Source: Actinomycetota bacterium (GTDB lineage: Bacteria > Actinomycetota > Thermoleophilia > Solirubrobacterales > Thermoleophilaceae). Taken from it: DNA of 13,999 bases. Position numbers and translations under genes: made by a program. Where the stretch lies: contig VAXR01000027.1 in assembly GCA_005885165.1 (NCBI GenBank), positions 25,435-39,433 on the forward strand. The letters are read 5' to 3'. The notes beneath the pieces are model-generated. The model had not been told where the DNA came from and ran no database searches. It was given only the letters and a program-made list of their open reading frames with translations. Shown here in pieces: positions 1 to 6,420 of the stretch (position 1 is the stretch's first letter; each line of letters begins with the position of its first letter).

Positions 1-1
1 C

Positions 2-412
2 ACCCTCCTCCTCGGTACCGACCTCGTGAAGGACGTGGACGAGCTGGAGGCCGCCTACAACGACTCCGAGGGCGTGACCGCCGAGTTCAACCGCAACGCC
101 CTCCATGCCCTGAACCGGGCGCTTGACGCCGACTTCCCTCCCGAGCGCTTCGAGCACGTCGCGTTCTTCAACGACGACGAGTCGTGGATCGAGATGCGCC
201 TGCGCTCGATGGACGACCGCACCGTCCGCCTCGCCGGCGCGGACATGGAGATCGATCTGGCGGCGGGTGAGGACATCCGCACCGAGATCAGCACGAAGTT
301 CACGCGCGGGCGGGTGGCCGGCGACCTCGCGGAGGCGGGCCTGCGGCTCGACGCCTTCTGGACCGACGACGGCGACCGCTTCGGCGTCAGCCTCGCCTCG
401 CCGCGGCCGTAG
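2..412 (+). CDS. egtD: L-histidine N-alpha-methyltransferase, 3' part (5' truncated by window edge)
   Basis: The reading frame is open from the first bases of the window (TLLLGTDLVKD...), so this is the C-terminal ~136 residues of a gene that begins outside; the GTG at 26 is an internal Val codon, not the start. Motifs characteristic of EgtD are visible: LGTDLVKD, AYNDSEGVTAEFNRN, WIEMRLRS, GEDIRTEIS and the final AGL...FWTDD...FGVSLA. Known role of the family: SAM-dependent trimethylation of the histidine alpha-amine to hercynine, the first committed step of ergothioneine (a low-molecular-weight thiol) synthesis in the cytoplasm. The conserved TAEFNRN and RTEIS segments help form the histidine pocket in characterised EgtD. 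The stop codon lies only 6 nt from the stop of the convergent anti-sigma gene. Other egt genes, if clustered, should lie upstream of the window. Family assignment is firm. Confidence 0.93.
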   Translation, partial: TLLLGTDLVKDVDELEAAYNDSEGVTAEFNRNALHALNRALDADFPPERFEHVAFFNDDESWIEMRLRSMDDRTVRLAGADMEIDLAAGEDIRTEISTKFTRGRVAGDLAEAGLRLDAFWTDDGDRFGVSLASPRP

Positions 413-418
413 GGCGCT

Positions 419-676
419 CTAGCCCGTGGCCGCCTTCCAGTCCCGGAAGGCGTGCAGGAGGGCGTCGCGAGCCACGGGCGGCAGCGAGTCCTCGCGCAGG
501 TGCCCGAGCAGGCGCATGGTCACCCGCATCTGCTCCACGTAGGCCGTGCAGCCGTCGCAGCCGGCGATATGGCGCTTGAAGCGCCGGCGGTCGCGCCGGG
601 ACAGCGCGCCCTCGAAGTAGTCCGTCACGAGCTCGACGAGCTCGATGCACGTGAGCGGACCGCGCCTGCGGATCAC
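419..676 (-). CDS. Zinc-finger anti-sigma factor (ZAS type), small, soluble
   Basis: An 85-residue protein read from a GTG at 676-674. That GTG overlaps the TGA of the sigma gene (sequence GTGA), which fixes the start and implies translational coupling. It has an H36-x3-C40-x2-C43 motif (HIAGCDGC), the zinc-binding signature of ZAS-domain anti-sigma factors, preceded by a TCIELVELVTDYFEGAL helix typical of this domain. No transmembrane segment is present, so it should be a cytosolic ZAS protein, unlike many membrane-anchored relatives. Family knowledge: it binds and sequesters its cognate ECF sigma factor, and in some members thiol oxidation with zinc loss releases the sigma. A redox role here is only an inference. 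The C-terminal 40 residues after the finger form a predicted helix rich in Arg and Leu that could embrace the sigma factor. Its frame continues open into the sigma gene on the same strand, but that extension is a shadow. Confidence 0.88.
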   Translation of the reverse strand: MIRRRGPLTCIELVELVTDYFEGALSRRDRRRFKRHIAGCDGCTAYVEQMRVTMRLLGHLREDSLPPVARDALLHAFRDWKAATG

Positions 677-1374
677 CGCGCACCCCCGAGGTAGTCCTCG
701 AGCGCCTGGCGGACCTTCGCCCGCGCGCGATGGAGAAGGACCCGCTGGTTCACCTCGGTCAGGTCGAGGAGCTCCACCACCTCGTCGGACGACAGGCCCT
801 CGACGTCGCGCAGGTCGATCACCCTTCGCTGCGCCAGCGGCAGGGCGTCGATCGCGCGACGGATCACGTCGCGTGTCTCGGACGCGAGCAGCCGCTCCTC
901 GGGCTGCCCCTCCCATGGCCGGGGCGGCGATCCCCAGGCGCCGTCGGAGAGGAAGCGCTCGGGGTCGACGGTCTCGCCCTCCTCGCGCTCGAGGGAGGTG
1001 AACGGCACGCTGCGGGCCTCGCGCGCCCCCCTCGTCCGGGCCCTGTTCACGAGGATGCGGAAGATCCAGGTCTTGAGCGAGGAGCGGCCCTCGAAGCGAT
1101 CGATCCCGGTCAGGACCCCGAGCCACGCCTCCTGGGCGACCTCCTGGGCGACTGCGTCGCTCGCCACGAAGGTCCGCGCCACCCGCACCATCGAGGCGTG
1201 GTAGCGCTCGACGAGCTCCATGAAGGCCGACTCGTCACCACGCTTCAGGCGGGCGACGAGAGCCGCGTCTGGATCCTGGGGCTTGGGCTTCGCCTCCTTT
1301 GCCACTACGGGGCGCGACGCTACTCGACGCCAGTCGAGAGGGCCAGGAAGGAGGGCAGCGATCAACGCGGTCAC
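673..1374 (-). CDS. RNA polymerase sigma-70 factor, ECF family
   Basis: Up to 233 residues. Region 2 is clear at about residues 38-125 (DESAFMELVERYHASMVRVA, then QEVAQEAWLGVL and RFEGRSSLKTWIFRILVNRAR). Region 4 is at about 175-230 (DALPLAQRRVIDLRDVEGLS, then a helix-turn-helix and VLLHRARAKVRQALEDYL). The linker is long for an ECF factor and contains WGSPPRPW, a Trp/Pro-rich stretch I recall from some ECF subgroups; I cannot assign the group. Start choice is uncertain: GTG at 1374 gives the longest form, but its first ~24 residues look unstructured and not sigma-like, and GTG at 1305 (VAKEAKPKPQDPD...) is a plausible alternative; neither has a strong Shine-Dalgarno. The 3' end overlaps the anti-sigma start by 4 nt, so the two form one operon. 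Role: directs RNA polymerase to a dedicated stimulon; the target promoters are not identifiable from this window. Confidence 0.93.
   Translation of the reverse strand: MTALIAALLPGPLDWRRVASRPVVAKEAKPKPQDPDAALVARLKRGDESAFMELVERYHASMVRVARTFVASDAVAQEVAQEAWLGVLTGIDRFEGRSSLKTWIFRILVNRARTRGAREARSVPFTSLEREEGETVDPERFLSDGAWGSPPRPWEGQPEERLLASETRDVIRRAIDALPLAQRRVIDLRDVEGLSSDEVVELLDLTEVNQRVLLHRARAKVRQALEDYLGGAR
1323..1338. other. Perfect inverted repeat at the 5' end of the sigma gene
   Basis: CTCGAC-gcca-GTCGAG: a 6-bp perfect stem with a 4-nt spacer. It lies between the two candidate starts of the ECF sigma gene. If translation begins at 1305 it sits in the 5' leader about 18 nt before the start codon, where it could be a hairpin or an operator. 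If translation begins at 1374 it is coding. It does not match the actinobacterial LexA consensus (GAAC-N4-GTTC). In such GC-rich DNA a repeat of this size can occur by chance. Confidence 0.3.
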
Positions 1375-1428
1375 ATCGAACAGTCAGCCCAGTGCGCCGG
1401 TTGTTACTAGTGCGCCAGACTAGCTTCG
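1375..1428. promoter_or_regulatory. Divergent intergenic region between sigma factor and GNAT genes
   Basis: This 54-nt gap separates the sigma gene (-) from the GNAT gene (+) and should hold promoters for both. Two patterns are visible: an 8-nt direct repeat AGTGCGCC at 1391-1398 and 1409-1416, starts 18 nt apart, and an inverted repeat CTAGT (1407-1411) / ACTAG (1419-1423) just before the GNAT ATG. On the minus strand an AACAACC element could be an ECF-type -35 (such promoters carry an AAC core), which would suit autoregulation of the sigma gene. No convincing -10 element was found, so this is a tentative regulatory call. Confidence 0.3.
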
Positions 1429-1941
1429 ATGGCCGATCACGAGCTCCGCGGCGAGCGCCTTCGCCTGCGACACGTCACCGAGGCCGACCTGGGGGCGCTC
1501 GTCGCGATCCTCCAGGAGCCGGCGGTGGCGCGGTGGTGGGGACGGTATGACGCGGACCGCGCCAGGCGGGAGATGCTCGAGGACCCGCAGGTCGAGGCGT
1601 TCGTGATCGAGCTCGACGGCGAGGTCGCCGGCGTCCTGTACGTGAGCGAGGAGAACGAGCCTGACTACCGGCACGCCGGGCTCGACATCTCGCTCGCCAC
1701 CGCACACCAGGGCCACGGCTACGGGCGCGAGGCGCTCCGCGTCGCGATCGACCACCTGGTCCGCGAGCGCGGCCACCACCGGTTCACCATCGATCCCGCA
1801 GCCGACAACGAGGTGGCGATTCGCAGCTACGCCGCGGTGGGATTCAAGCCGGTTGGCGTGCTGCGCCGCTACGAGCGCGCGCCCGACGGGACGTGGCGCG
1901 ACGGGCTGCTGATGGATCTGCTCGCGGACGAGCTGCCCTAG
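1429..1941 (+). CDS. GNAT-family N-acetyltransferase (AAC(6')/RimJ-RimL-like)
   Basis: A 170-residue single-domain GNAT protein. The N-terminal strand and helix (LRLRHVTEADL...L) are followed by ARWWG, a segment seen in AAC(6')-type aminoglycoside acetyltransferases. The central strand DISLATAHQGHGYGREAL contains the acetyl-CoA pyrophosphate-binding signature (Q-x-x-G-x-G/A, here QGHGYG). Then follow the motif B region AADNEVAIRSYAAVGF and a terminal DGTWRDGLLMDLL strand. Family chemistry: transfer of acetyl from acetyl-CoA to an amine. The substrate cannot be read from sequence; resemblance to aminoglycoside 6'-N-acetyltransferases is suggestive only, and ribosomal-protein or small-molecule acetylation is equally possible. 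The ATG start follows the divergent region directly. GH15 begins 45 nt downstream on the same strand with its own GGAGAG ribosome site, so co-transcription is possible. Confidence 0.88.
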   Translation: MADHELRGERLRLRHVTEADLGALVAILQEPAVARWWGRYDADRARREMLEDPQVEAFVIELDGEVAGVLYVSEENEPDYRHAGLDISLATAHQGHGYGREALRVAIDHLVRERGHHRFTIDPAADNEVAIRSYAAVGFKPVGVLRRYERAPDGTWRDGLLMDLLADELP

Positions 1942-1986
1942 AGCCGGCCCTTGTAACGGTCGCCCGGAGCGGAGAGACTGGCCGGT

Positions 1987-3794
1987 GTGCGCGACGGCGC
2001 CTCCCTGCCCATCGCCGACTATGGACTGCTGGCCGACTGCTCGTCCGCGGCGCTGGTAAGCCGTTACGGCTCGGTCGACTGGCTCTGCCTGCCCCGCTAC
2101 GACAGCCCGTCGGTGTTCACCCGCCCGAGTTCCGCCCGGTGGAGCGCCGCTACCTGCCCGGCACGCTAGTGATCGAATCGGTGCTCGAGACGGATTCCGG
2201 ACGTGTGCGCCTCCGCGACGCGATGGCGTTCGCCGAGGACCAGCGGGGGCACGACCTCGGCCACCGCCCGCCGCACGAGCTCCTGCGGACGGTGGAGGGC
2301 GTCGAGGGGACGGTCGCGATGGAGCTGGAGCTGGCCCCGCGCCCCGAGTACGGGCTCGTGCGGCCGCTCTTGCGCCTCGACGGAGACGGCGGCCGCACGT
2401 TCGGGGGGCCGAACCAGATCGCCTTCCGCGCGGGCGTCCCGCTCGAGCAGGACGGCCCGACCGTCCGGGCTTCGTTCGAGCTCGGGGCCGGCGCCACGGT
2501 CGGCTTCTCCATCCGCTGGGGCGAACCCGAGTTCCCGCCCCCCGAGCCAATCGCGCCTGGTGACGTGGCCGCCCGGATCGAGGACACGGCCGAGGGCTGG
2601 CGCTCGTGGGAAGCCCTCCACGACATATACGAGGGACCGCATCGCGACCTCGTTCGCCATTCGTCCCGCGTGCTAAAGGGCCTCACCTACCGCCCGACCG
2701 GCGCCGTGGTCGCGGCGCCCACCGCGGCTCTCCCGGAGAGCGTCGGCGGTGAGCGCAACTGGGACTACCGCTTCTCCTGGATCCGCGACTCGTCGCTGAC
2801 GCTCGAGGCCCTCTACATCGGCGCCTGCACCGACGAGGCGGAGGACTTCGTGTCGTTCATGACCAGCGCGGCAGGCGGCACCGCGGCGACCGAGGGGTCG
2901 CTCCAGATCATGTACGGGATCACCGGCGAGCACGACCTCACGGAGCGCACCCTCCCCCACCTGCGCGGCTGGCGCGACTCGGCGCCGGTGAGGGTGGGCA
3001 ACGGCGCCTGGGACCAGACGCAGCTCGACGTCTACGGCGAGCTCCTGAACTCGCTATGGCTCTACCGCGAGCGGCTCGGCGAGCTGCACCCGGAGATCCA
3101 GCGGTTCGTGGCGGACCTCGCCGACACGGCCGCACGCCGCTGGCACGAGACCGACGCCGGGATGTGGGAGATGCGCGGCGAGCCGCGCCACCACCTCTCG
3201 TCCAAGGTGCTCTGCTGGACCGCGCTCGACCGCGCGGTGAAGCTCGCACCACACCTGGCCGAGCACGCGAAGGTCGAGGAGTGGGAGAAAGCACGCGACG
3301 AGATCCGCGAGGCTGTGCTCACGCGCGGCTGGAGCGAAGCCAAGCAGGCCTTCGCGCAGTCGTTCGACTCGGACGAGCTCGACGCCGCGCAGCTCCTGAT
3401 GCCGATTCTGGGCTTCCTCCCGGCCACGGACGAGCGCATGCGCTCGACGATCGAGGCGATCGCGAGCGAGCTGACCGAGGACGGGCTGGTGCTCCGCTAC
3501 CGCAACGAGGAGGGCCTCAACGCCGACGGGCTCACCGGCGAGGAGGGGACCTTCGTGATCTGCACGTTCTGGCTCGTCTGCTGCCTGGCGCAGGCCGGTG
3601 AGATCGAGCGCGCGCGGGAGCTGTTCGAACAGCTCGTGGGCTACGCGAGCGACCTCGGCCTGATCGCCGAGGAGATCGACACGAAGAACGGCGAGCAGCT
3701 CGGGAACTTCCCGCAGGCGTTCAGCCACATAGGCCTGATCGTCGCGGCCAGCAATCTCGACAAGGCTCGCGCACGGGCGAAGGGAGGCGTATGA
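1987..3794 (+). pseudogene. Glycoside hydrolase family 15 (trehalase/glucoamylase-like), frame-broken near 2118
   Basis: The N-terminal part reads from GTG 1987 (preceded by GGAGAG at 1971-1976) as PIADYGLLADCSSAALVSRY, GSVDWLCLPRYDSPSVF, the start of the trehalase-like N-terminal domain, and then hits a stop at 2167-2169. From about 2120 the homology continues two positions later in phase (PPEFRPVERRYLPGTLVIES...) and stays open to 3794. The segment normally linking SPSVF to the RRYLPGT strand is too short, about 15-20 residues by my memory of the family. The lesion is therefore best explained as loss of (3n+1) nt. The (alpha/alpha)6 catalytic domain is complete: ERNWDYRFSWIRDSS (2751-2795), the candidate general acid Glu in WEMRG (codon 3168-3170), and the general base region GLIAEEIDT...LGNFPQAFSH (about 3657-3728). 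Intact relatives hydrolyse alpha-glucosides such as trehalose or maltodextrin. The end overlaps the next gene by ATGA. It could be a true pseudogene or a local assembly deletion. Confidence 0.87.
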
Positions 3795-5134
3795 GCACCG
3801 ATTACAACGTCATCGTGCTTGGCGGAGGACCGGCGGGCGAACACTGCGCCGGCGCACTCGCTGACGCTGGCCTGAAGGTGGCGATAGTGGAGCGCGAGCT
3901 GCTCGGCGGCGAGTGCTCGTACTGGGCGTGCATACCGTCCAAGACCCTGCTGCGGCCGGGCGAGGCGCTGGCTCAGGCGCGCGAGGCACCCGGCGCCGCG
4001 CAGGTGGTGGGCGACCGGGTGGTGGAGGCGAAGCCTGCGTTCGAATGGCGAGACTTCCAGACGTCGGGCTGGGACGACTCGGGCCAGGTGAAGTGGGCGG
4101 AGGGCGAGGGCATGGATGTGCTCCGCGGCGAGGGGCGGATCGCGGGCCCGGGGAAGGTCGCCGTCGGCGACAAGACCCACAGCGCCGACCACATCGTGAT
4201 CGCCACCGGCTCCGACCCGGTGATCCCGCCGATCGACGGCCTGCGGGAGCTCGATGGAATTTGGACGAACCGCGAGGCCACCGAGCTGAACGAGGTTCCG
4301 CGCCGGCTGCTGGTGCTGGGCGGCGGACCCGTGGGCGTCGAGATGGCGCAGGCCGTGCGCCGGATGGGCGCCGAGGTGGCGCTCGTCGAGGGCGCCGAGC
4401 ACGTGCTCCCGCGCGAGCCCGCCGCGCTCGGCGAGGCGCTCGGCGAGGCGCTCGAGCAGGACGGCATCGAGCTCATGTTCGGCCAGCACGCGACCACTGC
4501 CCGGCGCGACGGCGAGGGCTACGTCCTCGAGTTCGGCGACGGAGCGTCGCTGCGCGGCGATCGCCTGCTGGTGGCCACCGGCCGGCGGCCGCGAACGGCG
4601 GACATCGGCCTCGACGCCGTGGGCCTCGAGCCGGGAGAGCACGGCGAGGTGAAGGTCGACTCGCGGATGTCGGCCGGCGACGGCATCTGGGCGATTGGCG
4701 ACGCGACCGGCATCTGGCCGCTCACGTACGTGGGCAAGTACCAGGGGAGGGTCGTGGCCTGGAACATCCTCGGCCGCGACGCCGAGGCGAGCTACGACGC
4801 CGTCCCGCGCGTGGTCTTCACCGACCCGCAGGCGGCGTCGGTTGGCGAGGCCGACGGGGCGAAGACCGCGCGCGTCGAGCTGGCCGGCGTCGCCCGCACC
4901 TCGACCTACACGCGTGCGTACGACGAGAAGCCGGGCTTCCTCACGCTCGTCTCCGACGGAGAGCGGCTCACCGGCGCCTACGCGGTCGGGCCGGAGGCCG
5001 GCGAGTGGCTCGGCCAGGCGACGCTCGCCATCCGCGCGGGCGTGACGCTCGACGTGATGCTGGACACGATCCAGCCGTTCCCGACCTTCTCCGAGGCGTA
5101 CATGGACGGACTGCGGGAGCTGCTCGGGAGGTAG
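3791..5134 (+). CDS. FAD-dependent pyridine nucleotide-disulfide oxidoreductase (class I, lipoamide dehydrogenase/mercuric reductase-like)
   Basis: A 447-residue protein. The N-terminal FAD-binding Rossmann motif is GGGPAGEHCA (11-20). The redox pair is C42-SYWA-C47 followed by IPSK; spacing is as in lipoamide dehydrogenases (C-x4-C), but SYWA replaces the usual LNVG. The NAD(P)-binding motif is VLGGGPVGVEMAQAVRRMG near residue 175, the second FAD motif is GIWAIGDATG near 300, and a C-terminal dimerisation domain follows. In the C-terminal active-site motif, usually HPTxSE, the His is replaced: IQPFPTFSEAY. Known class I enzymes use that His-Glu pair as a proton relay, so the substrate or mechanism probably differs. 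The ATG overlaps the GH15 stop (ATGA) with AGGGAGG just upstream, which indicates translational coupling. The substrate (lipoyl, mycothiol-type disulfide, quinone or metal) is unknown. Confidence 0.9.
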   Translation: MSTDYNVIVLGGGPAGEHCAGALADAGLKVAIVERELLGGECSYWACIPSKTLLRPGEALAQAREAPGAAQVVGDRVVEAKPAFEWRDFQTSGWDDSGQVKWAEGEGMDVLRGEGRIAGPGKVAVGDKTHSADHIVIATGSDPVIPPIDGLRELDGIWTNREATELNEVPRRLLVLGGGPVGVEMAQAVRRMGAEVALVEGAEHVLPREPAALGEALGEALEQDGIELMFGQHATTARRDGEGYVLEFGDGASLRGDRLLVATGRRPRTADIGLDAVGLEPGEHGEVKVDSRMSAGDGIWAIGDATGIWPLTYVGKYQGRVVAWNILGRDAEASYDAVPRVVFTDPQAASVGEADGAKTARVELAGVARTSTYTRAYDEKPGFLTLVSDGERLTGAYAVGPEAGEWLGQATLAIRAGVTLDVMLDTIQPFPTFSEAYMDGLRELLGR

Positions 5135-5138
5135 CGAG

Positions 5139-5222
5139 GTGGAGCTGCACTACACGAACCTCCTGATCGTGGTGGCCGTCGGGTTCGGCACCCCGCTCCT
5201 GCTCGCGCCCGGTAGCCGCTGA
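5139..5222 (+). pseudogene. Truncated N-terminus of a probable cation:proton antiporter
   Basis: GTG 5139 stands 4 nt after the oxidoreductase stop and has an excellent ribosome site (GGGAGGT, 5126-5132). It encodes 27 residues, MELHYTNLLIVVAVGFGTPL then LLAPGSR, and a stop. This is a hydrophobic first helix ending in a TPLLLA segment. It resembles the first transmembrane helix of CPA2-type Na+/H+ antiporters, which normally continue into several hundred residues; here the frame ends immediately. From memory, the expected next residues (a PRLRLPAVVLEI-like segment) are absent. Either the rest was deleted, placing the downstream SDR close by, or this is a genuine tiny membrane peptide. The family call rests on a short match and is moderate; the translation signal is clear. 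Confidence 0.5.
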
Positions 5223-5242
5223 GCGAAATAGGCTGCATCCGC

Positions 5243-6010
5243 GTGAAGCTCGACGGAACAGGCGCCCTGGTCGCAGGCGGGGCCTCCGGCCTCGGCGAGG
5301 CCGCGGCGCGCGAGCTCGTGGCTCGCGGGGCGCGCGTGGCGATCGTGGACGTGAACGAGGAGCGGGCGCGCGCGCTGGCGCAGGAGCTCGGGGACTCCGC
5401 GGTCTCCTTCCGCGCGGACGTGACGAGCGAGGCCGACGTCGAGGCCGCGGTGACTGCGGCGGTCGAGCAGCTCGGCGAGCTTCGCTTCACCGTGAGCTGC
5501 GCGGGCGTCGGCTGGGCCGAGCGCACGGTGAGCCGGAACGGCCCGCACCAGCTTCAGCCGTTCGAGACGGTCCTGCGCATCAACCTGATCGGCACCTTCA
5601 ACGTGCTGCGGTTCGGCGCAGCCGCGATGGCGCAGAACGAGCCCGACGAGGGCGGCGAGCGCGGCGCGGTCGTGATGACGGCGTCGATCGCCGCTTTCGA
5701 CGGGCAGATCGGGCAGATCGCTTACGCGGCCTCGAAGGGCGGCGTGGTCGGGCTCACGCTGCCGGCCGCGCGCGACCTGTCGCGCCAGGGCATCCGCGTC
5801 TGCACGATCGCGCCGGGGACGTTTGACACGCCTCTGCTCGCGGCGCTCCCTCAGGAGGCACGCGATGCGCTGGGTGCGCAGATCCCGTTCCCCTCGCGCC
5901 TGGGCAGGCCGGGCGAGTACGCCGCCTTGGCCTGCCACATCGCGGAGAACCCGATGCTGAACGGGGAGACGATCAGGCTCGACGGCGCGCTGCGGATGCC
6001 ACCGAAATAA
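5243..6010 (+). CDS. Short-chain dehydrogenase, 3-hydroxyacyl-CoA dehydrogenase type 2 (HSD10)-like
   Basis: A 255-residue classical SDR. The cofactor motif is GGASGLG (12-18), with Asp36 after beta-strand 2, which usually selects NAD+. Catalytic residues are Asn114, Ser148, Tyr161 and Lys165 (ASIAAFDGQIGQIAYAASK). The usual NNAG is SCAG (85-88). The insertion FDGQIGQ before the catalytic Tyr and the ending IRLDGALRMPPK match type 2 3-hydroxyacyl-CoA dehydrogenases closely. These oxidise 3-hydroxyacyl-CoA to 3-ketoacyl-CoA and often act on branched-chain or steroid-type substrates. A thiolase, the enzyme of the next step, lies 2.4 kb downstream on the same strand. GTG 5243 is chosen because it starts directly at the first beta-strand. 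The gene is followed by a GC-rich hairpin. Confidence 0.9.
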   Translation: MKLDGTGALVAGGASGLGEAAARELVARGARVAIVDVNEERARALAQELGDSAVSFRADVTSEADVEAAVTAAVEQLGELRFTVSCAGVGWAERTVSRNGPHQLQPFETVLRINLIGTFNVLRFGAAAMAQNEPDEGGERGAVVMTASIAAFDGQIGQIAYAASKGGVVGLTLPAARDLSRQGIRVCTIAPGTFDTPLLAALPQEARDALGAQIPFPSRLGRPGEYAALACHIAENPMLNGETIRLDGALRMPPK

Positions 6011-6019
6011 GCGGCCCGC

Positions 6020-6047
6020 CGCGCGCCGGCCGAACGCCGGGCGCGCG
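6020..6047. terminator. GC-rich hairpin between convergent genes, putative bidirectional terminator
   Basis: Left arm CGCGCGCCGGC (6020-6030), loop CGAAC (6031-6035), right arm GCCGGGCGCGCG (6036-6047): an 11-bp stem with a single bulged G at 6041. It occupies nearly all of the 37-nt gap between the SDR stop and the stop of the opposing H1-like gene. There is no T-tract on either strand, so it is not a canonical intrinsic terminator, but position and stability suit a transcription barrier for both genes. Confidence 0.6.
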
Positions 6048-6314
6048 CTACCGCTCGCGTGCCCGTTCGGCGACCGCTGCGCCCGCCCGCGCGGCGGCTG
6101 TGGCGGCCTCCTTCGCGGCGGTTACGGCCTGCTTGGCTGCGGTGCGCGCCTCGCGGGCGGCCTTGCCTGCTTCCTTCGTTGCGGAGTGCGCCGACTTGCC
6201 CGCCCTTCCAGCGGTGCGCCGCGCCTGCCTGCTACTCGCGGTAGCGGCGTTTCTCCTCCGCGTCGCGGCAGCCTTCCTGGCCGCGGCGGATCTCTGTGCC
6301 TTGGTCTGAGCCAC
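6048..6314 (-). CDS. Small Lys/Arg/Ala-rich histone H1-like protein
   Basis: An 88-residue protein almost entirely of A, K, R, E, T and S. Residues 1-40 are strongly basic (AQRSAAARKAAATRRRNAAT, then QARRTAGRAGK). Residues 41-88 are Ala-rich with alternating K and E (KEAGKAAREARTAAKQAVT, AAKEAATAA), predicting a long solvent-exposed or amphipathic helix. It has no Cys, Trp, Phe, Tyr or Leu. Such composition is seen in bacterial histone H1-like and nucleoid-associated proteins and in some phasin-like proteins; DNA binding is inferred from charge only. Translation evidence is strong: GTG 6314 has GGAGGTG (6328-6322) seven nt upstream. The opposite strand is also open in this low-complexity region, but lacks such a site. 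It is the last gene of the minus-strand block, 106 nt after the SnoaL-like gene. Confidence 0.75.
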   Translation of the reverse strand: MAQTKAQRSAAARKAAATRRRNAATASSRQARRTAGRAGKSAHSATKEAGKAAREARTAAKQAVTAAKEAATAAARAGAAVAERARER

Positions 6315-6420
6315 TTGCAGGCACCTCCAATCGTTGCCTCTCTATTTGCGCTACCCGTGCGCCGAGCTGGCAAACGTCACCGCTGCAACATGCGCGTTGA
6401 TGGGAACGGGTTTTCCGTGT
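6315..6420 (-). promoter_or_regulatory. Leader of the H1-like gene with a strong ribosome site
   Basis: This 106-nt non-coding gap lies downstream of the SnoaL-like stop and upstream of the H1-like gene, and it is visibly less GC-rich than its surroundings. It holds GGAGGTG at 6328-6322, the strongest Shine-Dalgarno in the window. The length and composition suggest a separate promoter for the H1-like gene. I could not identify a convincing -35/-10 pair. Confidence 0.45.

Noticed and set aside
677..1126. An N-terminal extension of the anti-sigma frame to 1126 on the minus strand
   Set aside because: It overlaps the sigma region 4 coding sequence in another frame and has shadow composition; the GTGA overlap at 673-676 gives a natural start.
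1420..2550. A 376-codon minus-strand ORF opposite the GNAT and GH15 genes
   Set aside because: Its composition is typical of a shadow frame (Arg, Pro, Ala, Gly), and the opposite strand has clear GNAT and GH15 homology.
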